Shown in pieces: positions 1 through 9,297 of a DNA stretch of 50,555 nt; the stretch's first letter is position 1; each line of letters opens with the position of its first letter. A model generated the notes under the pieces. It saw nothing but the letters and a program-made list of their open reading frames with translations. It did not search any database and was not told where the DNA came from. Where the stretch lies: positions 1-50,555 of the forward strand of contig NZ_FOGC01000016.1 of assembly GCF_900111105.1 (NCBI RefSeq). The letters are read 5' to 3'. The position numbers and the translations under genes were made by a program. Origin of the DNA: Rosenbergiella nectarea (GTDB taxonomy: Bacteria > Pseudomonadota > Gammaproteobacteria > Enterobacterales > Enterobacteriaceae).

Positions 1-1
1 A

Positions 2-130
2 GAGATTTATCAGCGCGTTGACAGATTAACGAATAGAAAGGTAAGCGAACACGTTCGTTTATTTAAAGCATTGCGAAGTAAAGAAACGATTAATTTTTAT
101 CGTAATCAAGGCGACGACCAAGGGATGTGA
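2..130 (+). other. Possible 3' end of an unidentified ORF / unexplained rrn spacer
   Basis: The 217 bases before the 5S gene contain no recognisable 23S rRNA 3' end. One frame is open from the left edge and stops with TGA at 128-130 (42 sense codons, basic and hydrophilic). I do not recognise the protein, and an open frame of this length can arise by chance. Small inverted repeats lie at 47-58 (CGAAC/GTTCG) and 138-148 (CATAC/GTATG). Alternatives are an unusually long 23S-5S spacer, a stand-alone 5S gene behind another gene, or the end of a repeated element. Confidence 0.2.
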
Positions 131-217
131 AGGAGCATACAGAGGTATGTGACAGAGCAGCACGAGGGAAGTTAACGCCGAGTACGTCAAAAAGGAACGT
201 TTCTAGCACAAAGAATT

Positions 218-337
218 TGCCTGGCGGCACTAGCGCGGTGGTCCCACCTGACCCCATGCCGAACTCAGAAGTGAAACGCCGTAGCGCCGATGGTAGTGTG
301 GGGTCTCCCCATGCGAGAGTAGGGAACTGCCAGGCAT
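218..337 (+). rRNA. rrf: 5S ribosomal RNA
   Basis: This is a full-length 120-nt 5S rRNA, nearly identical to the enterobacterial consensus. It begins TGCCTGGCGG and ends CTGCCAGGCAT, so the terminal helix closes, and it contains the universal CCGAACTCAGAAG loop. The preceding AGAATT matches the usual RNase E processing context of pre-5S RNA. A terminator follows at once, so this is the distal gene of an rRNA transcription unit. Confidence 0.97.
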
Positions 338-348
338 CCAATAAGTCG

Positions 349-377
349 AAAAGGCCATCCTAACGGATGGCCTTTTT
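349..377 (+). terminator. rRNA operon terminator
   Basis: An 11-bp perfect stem (AAAGGCCATCC at 350-360, GGATGGCCTTT at 365-375) with a TAAC loop runs into a short T tract. This is the typical intrinsic terminator at the end of enterobacterial rRNA operons. Confidence 0.93.
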
Positions 378-513
378 GCGTTGGGCAGCATTTATCCAAT
401 GATAAAATATTGATTAAACACTCATCTAGAAAAATCATCCCTTTACTTAGTTTAGCAACCTCTTATTCTGATTAATCATGACATAATACATTGAATAATT
501 GAGGGTTCCTGTA

Positions 514-1809
514 ATGAATAGACAAAAGGTGACGTCGTCGATTTCTTCACTTAGTGACATTCAAAGAATCAAGGCTATTTTGGGCGCCTCTTCAGGAAAT
601 TTAGTCGAATGGTTCGACTTTTATGTTTATTCTTTTTTCTCCATCTATTTTGCCCATATTTTCTTCCCGCAGGGTGATGCCACAACGCAGTTACTGCAAA
701 CAGCAGGGGTGTTTGCCGCGGGCTTTTTAATGCGGCCTATCGGTGGATGGTTATTTGGATATATTGGTGATCGTTTTGGTCGTAAAAAGGCGATGCTAAT
801 ATCGGTGTATATCATGTGTTTTGGATCGTTAGTGATTGCCTTTTTACCCGGATATAACCAAATTGGCTTATTCGCACCGATACTTTTATTGGTCGTAAGA
901 ATGTTGCAAGGTCTCTCAGTTGGCGGAGAATATGGTGCCAGCGCAACCTATATGAGTGAAATTGCCACTGAAGGGAAGAAGGGCTTCTATTCATCTTTTC
1001 ATTATTTAACCTTAATCGGTGGGCAGCTCATGGCCGTTCTGACTGTAGTGATTTTACAACAGATCCTAGATCATGAGAGTTTACGAGTTTGGGGATGGCG
1101 TATTCCTTTTCTAATTGGTGCCGGTTTGGCCATTGTTGCACTATGGTTGAGAAAATCACTCCATGAGACCAGCGATGAAAACCAGCGTACGAATAAAAAT
1201 TCTGGCAGCTTATCCTACCTTCTACGTCATTATTGGCGACCTTTCATTAAAGTCATCGGTATTAGTGCTGGAGGATCATTGACCTTTTATACTTATACGA
1301 CTTATATGCAAAAATATCTCATCAATAGCGTTGGGTTAGATGCCAAAACGAGTAGTATGCTAATGACGGGGGCATTATTACTTTTTATGTTTTTACAGCC
1401 GATTGCAGGGGCATTATCAGATAAAATTGGCCGTAAAATGTCGATGTTCTTTTTTTCTTCAGGAATAATACTGTTCACCGTTCCCATTATGGTTTACCTA
1501 ACTGTAGTTAATAGTCTCACCGCAATCTTCCTGTTAATCTCTTTAGCGCTAATGGTCTGTAGTTTTTATACTTCAATTAGTGGATTATTAAAAGCCGAGC
1601 TCTTCCCCCCACAACTTCGCGCACTCGGTGTGGGCCTTCCTTACGCTATAGGTAACGCCATATTCGGTGGGTCAGCTGAGTTTGTTGCGTTAGGTTTGAA
1701 GCAAAAAGGGATGGAATCGAGCTTCTTTTGGTACGTCACGGCAATGGGGATTATCGTGTTATTAATTAGTATGAGCTTACCGAATAAAAAAGCAGTTGAG
1801 AAACTGTAA
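514..1809 (+). CDS. kgtP: Alpha-ketoglutarate permease KgtP
   Basis: This is a proton-coupled inner-membrane 2-oxoglutarate symporter of the major facilitator superfamily (metabolite:H+ symporter group). The 431-aa product has 12 predicted membrane segments. It shows [12 protein letters not shown] near residues 24-35, the MFS loop motif GDRFGRKK near 85-92, and a second copy (SDKIGRK) mid-protein, and it follows E. coli KgtP closely over its whole length. I chose ATG 514 because GAGGG at 501-505 sits at good spacing. An upstream TTG at 499 would add five residues and overlap that site. In E. coli kgtP also lies directly behind rrnG in the same direction, and here it follows the 5S terminator by about 135 bases. 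Confidence 0.95.
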   Translation: MNRQKVTSSISSLSDIQRIKAILGASSGNLVEWFDFYVYSFFSIYFAHIFFPQGDATTQLLQTAGVFAAGFLMRPIGGWLFGYIGDRFGRKKAMLISVYIMCFGSLVIAFLPGYNQIGLFAPILLLVVRMLQGLSVGGEYGASATYMSEIATEGKKGFYSSFHYLTLIGGQLMAVLTVVILQQILDHESLRVWGWRIPFLIGAGLAIVALWLRKSLHETSDENQRTNKNSGSLSYLLRHYWRPFIKVIGISAGGSLTFYTYTTYMQKYLINSVGLDAKTSSMLMTGALLLFMFLQPIAGALSDKIGRKMSMFFFSSGIILFTVPIMVYLTVVNSLTAIFLLISLALMVCSFYTSISGLLKAELFPPQLRALGVGLPYAIGNAIFGGSAEFVALGLKQKGMESSFFWYVTAMGIIVLLISMSLPNKKAVEKL

Positions 1810-1819
1810 TGAGTTAGGG

Positions 1820-1843
1820 TTCTGCCAGCAGATGCTGGCAGAA
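1820..1843. terminator. Stem-loop between convergent kgtP and pssA
   Basis: TTCTGCCAGCA (1820-1830) and TGCTGGCAGAA (1833-1843) form a perfect inverted repeat immediately between the two convergent stop codons. Neither strand has a clear T tract after it, so termination strength is uncertain. It may serve both genes or protect 3' ends. Confidence 0.5.
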
Positions 1844-1847
1844 TGAG

Positions 1848-3203
1848 CTACAGTATGCGGCTGATGAGTTTATCGATTCTAATCCGACGTAAACGACGGA
1901 TCAGTTTACGGATCCGATTAGGGTAATCAGCGATACTTTCTAAGTCATGAAATTGGCGCAAGATAGTGGTGTGCTCTCGGATCAGCGAGAGTTCTTTGCG
2001 CTTTTGTTCGGCCAGTTGATGATGAGGATCATGCACTAATATTGCATTCTCAAGGTCTAAGCGCCAAGCTCTAGGGTTTAAGTTATTCCCGGTGAGCAGC
2101 ATCCACTCTTCATCTACCCAGATACCTTTTAAATGGTAGCTATTAGTACCGTCTTTCCATAAACGAACCGTGAGCTTTTCATTATCGAGATAATATTGCA
2201 ATCGACTCGCAAAGCGGCGTAAGTTGATTTCGTAAAGGTAGGGCAGTGCGCCGATCACTTTAAAAGGTTCTTCCGGCGGAATGTAGAAATCATTCGCCGT
2301 TTTATCTCCGACAATAATCTCAACCTCTTTGCCTTGACGTAGAAGACGAATGATATGTCTAACCAAAATGGCTGGTAAGTTAAAGTAGGGCGTACAAATT
2401 ACCAATTTCTTTTCGGTCGCGGGCATCAAGTGAAAAATAGTTTGATTAAGAAAACTACGTTTACCTAGACCTGCTAACGGCGTGACGGCCAGTTGTTGTT
2501 CGTCAGCTAAATCTTTCAACTCGTAATTGAAGGTTCTCAATTCTTGGCGGAAAATCTTGGTTTCGTTTTTGATCTCAAGACTGGTTGGGCGATCTTTAAG
2601 ATCTAATCGGTGCACGGCATCGGATTGCTTAAGATTGATGCTAATCCAATCAAACATAATATTTGCAAGCGCTGGGTTTTTCATGATTTGGTAGCGGTCA
2701 TATCGATAACGTTCTTGCTGTTGAAGGTAAACATTATTGATACTTGCCCCACTATAAATTACCGTCTCATCAAAAATAAAACCTTTCAGATGCAATACAC
2801 CTAGAGCTTCCCGGGTATTAACCGGAATACCATAGACAGGAATTGCTAGCTCCCCTGCTTGTTCAGCCAGTTTGCAGTACCAATCGGCATTCGTTTCACC
2901 CCGCGCAGCGCCGATGCGTCCGCGCTGTGCTCTATGCCAATCGACACAAATACTGATATCAAGCTGCGGATTATTTTGTTTCGCTTGATAGAGAGCAGCC
3001 ATAATCGATTGCCCAGCCTCATCGTTCTCTAGATAGAGAGCGACCAAGCAGATTCTGTATTGAGCTTGGGCTATTTTTTCCAAAAGCGTGTGGTGAAACT
3101 CTGCTGCAGAGTACAAAAATGAAAAATCAGAGATTGATTGCGGCAATTTTGGCAGTTCTGCAAGGTATCGCTGGTGAGAATTCATTTTATTTTTTGGCAA
3201 CAT
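1848..3203 (-). CDS. pssA: CDP-diacylglycerol--serine O-phosphatidyltransferase
   Basis: Phosphatidylserine synthase makes phosphatidylserine from CDP-diacylglycerol and L-serine, the committed step to phosphatidylethanolamine. It acts peripherally at the inner membrane. The 451-aa product equals the E. coli length and belongs to the phospholipase D superfamily. Two HxK(x)4D catalytic motifs are visible: HLKGFIFD (H138, K140, D145) and HLKGIWVD (H357, K359, D364). The C-terminus is strongly basic (IRKLIRRLRRIRIDK), suited to binding acidic membranes or ribosomes. It lies 81 bases downstream of the pat gene on the same strand, as in E. coli, and probably has its own promoter. Confidence 0.97.
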   Translation of the reverse strand: MLPKNKMNSHQRYLAELPKLPQSISDFSFLYSAAEFHHTLLEKIAQAQYRICLVALYLENDEAGQSIMAALYQAKQNNPQLDISICVDWHRAQRGRIGAARGETNADWYCKLAEQAGELAIPVYGIPVNTREALGVLHLKGFIFDETVIYSGASINNVYLQQQERYRYDRYQIMKNPALANIMFDWISINLKQSDAVHRLDLKDRPTSLEIKNETKIFRQELRTFNYELKDLADEQQLAVTPLAGLGKRSFLNQTIFHLMPATEKKLVICTPYFNLPAILVRHIIRLLRQGKEVEIIVGDKTANDFYIPPEEPFKVIGALPYLYEINLRRFASRLQYYLDNEKLTVRLWKDGTNSYHLKGIWVDEEWMLLTGNNLNPRAWRLDLENAILVHDPHHQLAEQKRKELSLIREHTTILRQFHDLESIADYPNRIRKLIRRLRRIRIDKLISRIL

Positions 3204-3284
3204 CGCATTACGCTTCTTCTATTAGGAATCGAAAAACAGGATAAGACTCGGGAACCTTAACTCGACACTATAGCATCAAAAGGG

Positions 3285-5738
3285 CTAAGAATGGCTATTT
3301 TCTATTGGCGATTCTAACGCCAGGCGTAAGCTGACAATACCATCCTCAACACTATTTTTGCAGCGGAAGCCAAGTTGTTTAGCCAGAGCGATCATCCCTG
3401 TATTGTTAGGCATAGTAATACCGTTTAGCTGTTTCAAACCATGATCTCGCGTGTAACTGATCATCTTTTCCAGCAGCATTTTGCCAAGCCCTAATCGCTT
3501 TAAGTCGGAACGTACTAAAATTGAAAACTCGGCATCAATATTATCACTGTCTGAAATCGCGCGTGTCACACCAATAATCGTATCGATACCGTTTTCTTGG
3601 ATCACTGCGACAAACGCCATTTCTCGATCGTAATCAATCTGCGTCATATTAGCTAAATCGTCATGGGTGAATTCGTTAATCTCACTGAAATAGCGGTAAT
3701 AAAGGTCCTCTTTCGTTACTTGACCAATAAAAGCTAATAGCTGTGGTTCATCTTCAGGAAGAATAGGGCGAAATAAGGCTTGTTGCCCATCTTTTAAACT
3801 CACCCATTGCTCATATTTCTGTGGGTAGGGGCGAATAGCCAGCCGGTCTTCGCTATCCCCGACAAATGGTTGTAGAGAAAGTTGGCCATCGATTAAAAGT
3901 AGTGGCGTCTGTTTACCCACAAAGAGGTCTAGCTGACAGGTGCTAATTTCTGGACAATCAATAATGAGATCAGAGAGCTGAACGAGAAGTTGACTGAGTT
4001 GATAGATAGCTTCTGAACGTATTTTCCAGCGCCGAAACATTTTTTGCTGCTGAATACCTTGGGCTATGAGGTGATTAGCCAGCGCCATATTCAGCGGTAA
4101 CAATGACGTAACGGCATGCCTATCTTCATGCCACATTTCGCTGGGTTCACCCACTAAAATGATCGGACCGAAGAGAGGATCAAGTTGCACCACGATGCGA
4201 ATCCGTTGTCGATCTTGTTCCTGAACGCCCTCGATTGCGCGTTCTGGTTGCAGAAAACCATAGCCCGCTAAGACACGGTTTAAGTCTGTACCCCGTATCC
4301 AAGATGAACCACTGACGACTTGCTGTTGCAAATATTTGCGAACATCAGTACGACCTAAGGGTTGTACTGCTAGTCTTGCCGGAGTTTCTCTCAGCTGTTT
4401 CTGGTTGCGATGATAGGCGACGCGGTGCATAAACGCTGTGACAGTTCCTTCAGGAGTCCGCCAAGTGGGGATCCTCGCCTGAGAGAAAATGGCTCGAGCG
4501 CCTAGCGAAGAGTATTCCCCGCACCAGTTAGTTAATAAGGTTTTATATTTGGCTCGCGGATGCTGTGTATAAAGCTTCGCTAATTGTTCAGCACACGCAC
4601 TCGCAGGGGAAACGGCACTCGGCGCATGGATGACCATAATCGCCTCGGCTTCCGGACTATCGAGCAGTATAGCGGTAACGTCTAGATAAAGTTGGGTAGT
4701 CGCATCATCCTTCAGATCGAGAGGATTCGTGACAGGAATATTATCGGGTAATCGTTCGCGTAAACGTAGAGCTGTCGAAGGGCTAAGCTGAAGCAAGGTA
4801 CCTTGGCGTTCTTCCAGTACATCCAATGCTAAAGCCGCCGGGGCAACGCCATTACTCACAATAAATAGTGACTCACCCTTGAAGTGACGCATATGACTTA
4901 AGGATTCAACGGCCGAAAATAACTCGTGAGAGTCGTAAACCCTTAGCATTCCTGCTCGCTGAATCGCAGCATCCCAGGTTCCATCGAAGGTCTCTTCGCT
5001 GCCGACTAACAGACGTGCAGCACGGCTTCGGCCACTTTTAAACATAACGATGGGTTTATTGCGCGATGCACTACGCGCCGCAGAGACGAAACGACGAGCG
5101 TCGTTCAAATGTTCAAGAGCGATTAAGATAGCGTGAGTTTTGGTATCCCGGGCTAGGAAATCGAGTAAGTCATCACTATCGATATCCACACCGTCTCCCA
5201 AGGCAATGAACCATGAGAAACCGATTTTCCGCTGTTGTGCCCAATCAAGAATCGTATTGGCAACGGCAGTAGATTGCGCGATAAAAGCAACGTTCCCCCG
5301 GGCCACCGGTACAGGAGAAAAGCTGGCATTCAGTTCCTGATGGGGAGCGATTAACCCTAAGCTATTTGGCCCAAGTAATCGCATATTCCAACGAGATACC
5401 CGAGCAAGTAAAGCTGTAAAGTGTTCTTTGGATGCCGAGAGGATAATACAGCTTCGGCAGCCTTTTTCCCCTAAGTCGTCGAGAAGTTGTGCGAGATGTC
5501 GAGCATGAGTACAGAGGATAGCGAGGTCGGGCACTACCGGAAGCGCAGAAATGGATGGATAGGCCATTACCCCACAGACAGCGGAATAGTTGGGATTGAC
5601 CGGCAGGATAGCCCCAGAGAAGCCACCGGCTAATAGGTTTTTCATCATGAGATGGCCTGCACGGCCAACTTTTTGTGATGCGCCTATTACCGCGATGGAT
5701 TTGGGCTTCAATAATGCTTCTAATCCGAGTTGACTCAT
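3285..5738 (-). CDS. yfiQ: Protein lysine acetyltransferase Pat/YfiQ, internally deleted
   Basis: This is a GNAT-type protein lysine acetyltransferase (Pat/PatZ), known from Salmonella and E. coli to acetylate acetyl-CoA synthetase and other proteins. The order is a CoA-binding/Rossmann part (KPKSIAVIGAS at the start), a succinyl-CoA-ligase-like part, an ATP-grasp-like part and a C-terminal GNAT domain with acetyl-CoA motif RSDLKRLGLGK near 743-753. At 817 aa it is about 70 aa shorter than the E. coli protein (886 aa). Recalled alignment puts the loss at residues about 498-511 (nt about 4201-4245). There the ATP-grasp subdomain holding the KLRSPDIPHKSE stretch is replaced by a short linker, in frame. 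The GNAT domain is intact, so acetylation may persist with changed regulation. It lies 32 bases behind tapT, a likely operon. Confidence 0.92.
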   Translation of the reverse strand: MSQLGLEALLKPKSIAVIGASQKVGRAGHLMMKNLLAGGFSGAILPVNPNYSAVCGVMAYPSISALPVVPDLAILCTHARHLAQLLDDLGEKGCRSCIILSASKEHFTALLARVSRWNMRLLGPNSLGLIAPHQELNASFSPVPVARGNVAFIAQSTAVANTILDWAQQRKIGFSWFIALGDGVDIDSDDLLDFLARDTKTHAILIALEHLNDARRFVSAARSASRNKPIVMFKSGRSRAARLLVGSEETFDGTWDAAIQRAGMLRVYDSHELFSAVESLSHMRHFKGESLFIVSNGVAPAALALDVLEERQGTLLQLSPSTALRLRERLPDNIPVTNPLDLKDDATTQLYLDVTAILLDSPEAEAIMVIHAPSAVSPASACAEQLAKLYTQHPRAKYKTLLTNWCGEYSSLGARAIFSQARIPTWRTPEGTVTAFMHRVAYHRNQKQLRETPARLAVQPLGRTDVRKYLQQQVVSGSSWIRGTDLNRVLAGYGFLQPERAIEGVQEQDRQRIRIVVQLDPLFGPIILVGEPSEMWHEDRHAVTSLLPLNMALANHLIAQGIQQQKMFRRWKIRSEAIYQLSQLLVQLSDLIIDCPEISTCQLDLFVGKQTPLLLIDGQLSLQPFVGDSEDRLAIRPYPQKYEQWVSLKDGQQALFRPILPEDEPQLLAFIGQVTKEDLYYRYFSEINEFTHDDLANMTQIDYDREMAFVAVIQENGIDTIIGVTRAISDSDNIDAEFSILVRSDLKRLGLGKMLLEKMISYTRDHGLKQLNGITMPNNTGMIALAKQLGFRCKNSVEDGIVSLRLALESPIENSHS

Positions 5739-5770
5739 GGCTCCTCCGTTCGCGGTGGCTGTAAAAATCG

Positions 5771-6460
5771 TTATTCTTGCCGTGTATGGATAGGGTGATG
5801 CGGTTTACCGGCTAAATAGCGTTCCCTAAATAGGGAAAAATGTTGAGATAACTGCTGAGCGGCGGCGGCGTCACCTGCTTGAGCAAGCAGCACCGCGGCA
5901 ATTTCAGCGGTACAGTGATGTGCTTCGCTGTGCGCTTCCCGTAAGGTATATTGACTTGGCGTCGAAACATTGACCGAGATCACCGGAAAGCTCTCTAACC
6001 ATGGGCTTTTACGAAACATTTTTCGCGCTTCACTCCAGGTTCCGTCCAGCATGATAAAGAGTGGAGGCTTACCTTCAAGTGGTGGACGATGCAAAATGGT
6101 TCTATCGGTTTGCGCATAGCTGGCAGGAAATACCACCATCGGTTGATAATTGCGTGCGATATTTTCAAGAAAATCTTTATCATCAAAGGTGGTCCTCGAC
6201 CATTGGTAAGCCAAGGTATCCGGTAAGATATCGGCGATCAATCTCCCTGTATTACTTGGCTTCATCGGTTCCGTATCGTACATCATTAGACAGAAGCGGC
6301 TACGGGCAGGTTGAGGTTGTATCGTTGAACACAGGCAATTACGCTGAGGTAAGAGACAACGTTGGCAACGGTTTACCCGATTACCGCGCGCAAGAAATGG
6401 ACGTGTTGCGGCCGCTAAACGTTGTGCTCGGAGTTGTAATACGGCATTACATTGAGTCAT
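5771..6460 (-). CDS. tapT: tRNA-uridine aminocarboxypropyltransferase TapT (YfiP, DTW domain)
   Basis: The DTW-domain enzyme transfers the 3-amino-3-carboxypropyl group of S-adenosylmethionine to uridine 47 of tRNA (acp3U47), as shown for E. coli TapT. The 229-aa product is close to the E. coli length (232). Visible features are the cysteine cluster CQRCLLPQRNCLC (residues 32-44), DTEPMKPSNTGRLIADILPD near 62-81, and the family motif DGTW (139-142). It is the first gene of a tapT-yfiQ pair and is divergent from yfiF across about 160 bases. The ribosome-binding site before ATG 6460 is weak. Confidence 0.93.
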   Translation of the reverse strand: MTQCNAVLQLRAQRLAAATRPFLARGNRVNRCQRCLLPQRNCLCSTIQPQPARSRFCLMMYDTEPMKPSNTGRLIADILPDTLAYQWSRTTFDDKDFLENIARNYQPMVVFPASYAQTDRTILHRPPLEGKPPLFIMLDGTWSEARKMFRKSPWLESFPVISVNVSTPSQYTLREAHSEAHHCTAEIAAVLLAQAGDAAAAQQLSQHFSLFRERYLAGKPHHPIHTRQE

Positions 6461-6622
6461 AAAAAATCGATACTGGATAAAAAATACAGTTTAATGGAGT
6501 TAAGCGGGGGATGCTACGCGATAGCAGTATTTCTGGTAGAGTGATCGTTAATTCACCGACAAAGAAGATAGCTAAGCGAGCAGACATCAGGTAATCTGCG
6601 CGCTCAGTAACAGGAGAATGTG

Positions 6623-7684
6623 ATGAACGACGAAAATAAAAGTAAAAGCAGTAAAGTGAAAGTAATGTATGTTCGCGGTGAAGAGGCGACTTCTTCGCGC
6701 AGCAGCGGTAATCCGCGGACGGGTAAAGGTGGTCGCTCGTCAGACCGCAAGGCACCGACAGATCGTCGTTCATCATCTCCTCGCCGTGATGACTCTTCTG
6801 CACGTCGTAATGAATCTTCATCTCATCGTAATGATTCACCTTGGCGTACCGTCTCTAAACGTCCTACAGAACAGAAAGAGTCTGCGCAAGCACCTAGCGC
6901 GGAAGACGGTCTGACGGCAAAAAGTTATATTGATCCGGAACAGCTTCGTCGTCAGCGCCAAGAAGAGACGCGCGTATATGGCGAAAATGCTTGTCAGGCA
7001 TTATTCCAAAGCCGTCCAGAAGCCATTGTTCGGGCCTGGTTCGTGCAGAGTGTCACCCCTCGTTTTCGCGAGACCTTACGCTGGTTAGCGGCAAACCGTA
7101 AAGCCTATCACGTCGTCGATGACACCGAGTTGGCTAAAGCAGCGGGTACAGAGCATCACGGTGGGGTTTGCTTCATCATTAAGAAACAAACGGGATTAGA
7201 TGTTGCAGCATGGTTATCGCAAGCTGCAGAACAAGATTGTGTGGTGGCATTAGAGAACGTGGGTAACCCCCATAATCTAGGGGCGATCATGCGTAGTTGC
7301 GCCCACTTCGGGGCTAAAGCGATTTTAGTTAATGATGCTAACTTACTCGAATCCGGGGCGGCGGTGAGAACAGCAGAAGGCGGGGCTGAGCACGTGCGTG
7401 CAGTGACTGCACCGTCATTCCTGCAAGGCCTCGATGCCTTCCGTCGTGCAGGATATAGCATTGTCACGACCTCAAGTCATGAAGGGCAACCTTTAGCCTC
7501 TACCACCTTCCCGGCAAAAACCGTCTTCGTTTTAGGGCAAGAAGGGGAAGGGTTACATGAGGATACGTTACGCCAAGGAGATATTAGTCTTTCTATCGGC
7601 GGAACCGGAAATATCGAAAGTTTAAATGTGTCAGTCGCTGCGGGTATTTTATTAGGCGAATGGTGGCGTCAACAAAAAGCCTAA
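6623..7684 (+). CDS. yfiF: SpoU-family tRNA/rRNA methyltransferase YfiF (TrmG)
   Basis: This is a SPOUT-class (SpoU/TrmH) RNA 2'-O-methyltransferase. The E. coli orthologue YfiF has the family fold, but its substrate is not something I can state from the sequence. The 353-aa product has an extended, low-complexity N-terminus rich in Arg/Ser (first ~90 residues), then an RNA-binding region and the trefoil-knot domain. That domain carries [16 protein letters not shown] (motif 1), [10 protein letters not shown] (motif 2) and [18 protein letters not shown] (motif 3). ATG 6623 is preferred over the GTG at 6620 because AGGAGA at 6612-6617 is well spaced and E. coli begins likewise at MNDE. A strong terminator follows. 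Confidence 0.93.
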   Translation: MNDENKSKSSKVKVMYVRGEEATSSRSSGNPRTGKGGRSSDRKAPTDRRSSSPRRDDSSARRNESSSHRNDSPWRTVSKRPTEQKESAQAPSAEDGLTAKSYIDPEQLRRQRQEETRVYGENACQALFQSRPEAIVRAWFVQSVTPRFRETLRWLAANRKAYHVVDDTELAKAAGTEHHGGVCFIIKKQTGLDVAAWLSQAAEQDCVVALENVGNPHNLGAIMRSCAHFGAKAILVNDANLLESGAAVRTAEGGAEHVRAVTAPSFLQGLDAFRRAGYSIVTTSSHEGQPLASTTFPAKTVFVLGQEGEGLHEDTLRQGDISLSIGGTGNIESLNVSVAAGILLGEWWRQQKA

Positions 7685-7707
7685 TAAAAAAGCGCCACGA
7701 TGAAGTG

Positions 7708-7746
7708 ACCCCCGATAGTTGGACAACCCATTATCGGGGGTTTTTT
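7708..7746 (+). terminator. Intrinsic terminator of yfiF
   Basis: A nine-base stem (CCCCCGATA at 7709-7717, TATCGGGGG at 7732-7740) is followed by six T on the plus strand. It sits just before the stop codon of convergent emrB. The minus strand has no T tract, so it mainly ends yfiF transcripts. Confidence 0.88.
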
Positions 7747-7747
7747 A

Positions 7748-9292
7748 TTAGTGAGCCCCTCCGCCCCCACCTCCAGAATGAAAAGGGGGTTTGGCGAACC
7801 AAATCACCACTAATAGCATAATGAATATCCCGCCAGCCGCCCAAAAAATTTCATTGGCGGAAATAATCAATCCTTGGTCAGTAATTTGCTGAGCAATATA
7901 GCTTGAGGCTTGCTGGTGGCTCATCCCCAAGGATTCCAGCTGTTGATAGCTTTGCTGAGCATTAGGATTATAAGCAGTGACGGATTCAGTTAGCTGGCTA
8001 TGATGCATCGCTTCTCTATTGGTCCACAGCGTGGTGGTAATAGACGTGCCTATCGATCCGCCTAGTGTTCGAATAAAATTTGATAGTCCAGAGGCTGCCG
8101 CAATGCGATCTGACGAAAGGCCTGACAAGGTAATGGTTGTTAAAGGCATAAAGAAACAGGCCACCGCAAAACCTTGGATGAACTGTGGCCAAGCGGCATC
8201 AGCAAAAGTCATCCCTGGTTCAAAGGTATAGGCGCGCCAATAGAAACATATTGCGTACATGATAAAGCTAAACGTCACCAAATAACGCATATCAATCCGT
8301 GGCGCAAAGCGGCCAATGCTCGGGGACAATATCACGGGGAGTATCCCGACCGGAGCAGAAGCCAATCCTGCCCAAGTAGCGGTATAACCGAAGACCTCTT
8401 GGAGCAGTTGAGGGAGTAGCACGATGGTCCCGAAATAGAGCATATAAGCTAGGCTAATCGAACCACAACCAATCGAGAAATTCCGCGATTTAAATAACGA
8501 TAGATCGATAATCGGATGTTCGTCAGTAAGCTCCCAGATAATCAAAATGAGTAAGGCGATGACAGCCACTACCGTTAGGGTGATGATCTCTGTGGAACTA
8601 AACCAATCTAACTCTTTCCCTCTATCCAACATGACTTGTAAACAGCCAATCCCTAAGGTCAACATCACTAAGCCGACAATATCGATCGGTTGTTTACGGG
8701 TAGGTGTCTCACGCTTACCGAGCGTTTTCAGGGCGAGCAAGACAACGACGATACCTATCGGGACGTTGATGAAAAATATCCAGCCCCAATGATAATTATC
8801 GCTGATCCAGCCCCCGAGAATGGGACCACAAATTGGCGCCACAATCACGGTCATCGCCCACAACGACATGGCCATACTTCGCTTTGCTGGCGGGAAGTTG
8901 TTGAGTAATAAGCTTTGGGATAAAGGGATTAAGGGACCTGCCACCACGCCTTGTATAACGCGAAAGATGATCAGCATGGTTAAGGTGCTAGACATACCGC
9001 AAGCCCAAGAGGCGATAGCAAAAGCTGCCGTCGATGCAACGAATAGCTTCACCTCACCAAAACGGCGCGCCAACCACCCAGTCAGGGGGATCGAAATCGC
9101 ATTCGCGACGCCAAAAGAGGTGATAACCCAAGTGCCTTGAGTGTTCGAGGCACCCAAGTCACCCGCTATCGTCGGTATCGCCACGTTCGCGATGGTTGAG
9201 TCAAGAACTTGCATAAACGTCGCGAGCGATAACGCAATAGTCATCAACACGAGTTGTGCATGTTCTAAAGGCTTTCTCTCGTTAGGAGCCAT
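7748..9292 (-). CDS. emrB: Multidrug efflux MFS transporter subunit EmrB
   Basis: EmrB is the inner-membrane proton-driven pump of the EmrAB-TolC tripartite system, exporting hydrophobic toxicants such as uncouplers and nalidixic acid. The 514-aa product has about 14 membrane segments (DHA2 family). It carries the characteristic LDSTIANVAIPTIAG stretch in the first segment, the GWLARRFGEVK loop, and the GGGGGGAH C-terminus that is also present in E. coli EmrB. It is last in an emrR-emrA-emrB operon on the minus strand, five bases behind emrA. Confidence 0.97.
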   Translation of the reverse strand: MAPNERKPLEHAQLVLMTIALSLATFMQVLDSTIANVAIPTIAGDLGASNTQGTWVITSFGVANAISIPLTGWLARRFGEVKLFVASTAAFAIASWACGMSSTLTMLIIFRVIQGVVAGPLIPLSQSLLLNNFPPAKRSMAMSLWAMTVIVAPICGPILGGWISDNYHWGWIFFINVPIGIVVVLLALKTLGKRETPTRKQPIDIVGLVMLTLGIGCLQVMLDRGKELDWFSSTEIITLTVVAVIALLILIIWELTDEHPIIDLSLFKSRNFSIGCGSISLAYMLYFGTIVLLPQLLQEVFGYTATWAGLASAPVGILPVILSPSIGRFAPRIDMRYLVTFSFIMYAICFYWRAYTFEPGMTFADAAWPQFIQGFAVACFFMPLTTITLSGLSSDRIAAASGLSNFIRTLGGSIGTSITTTLWTNREAMHHSQLTESVTAYNPNAQQSYQQLESLGMSHQQASSYIAQQITDQGLIISANEIFWAAGGIFIMLLVVIWFAKPPFHSGGGGGGAH

Positions 9293-9297
9293 GGCGG

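Noticed and set aside
1-217. tRNA gene before 5S
   Set aside because: No cloverleaf, no GGTTCRA T-loop and no CCA end could be found in this spacer.
127-363. An ORF of 78 codons on the plus strand and one of 83 codons on the minus strand across the 5S gene
   Set aside because: Both run through the mature 5S rRNA, whose identity is certain; they are chance frames.
6447-6839. Minus-strand ORF of 130 codons between tapT and yfiF
   Set aside because: It is antisense to the Arg/Ser-rich start of yfiF and has no recognisable domain or ribosome-binding site; the bias of the repeats keeps the frame open.
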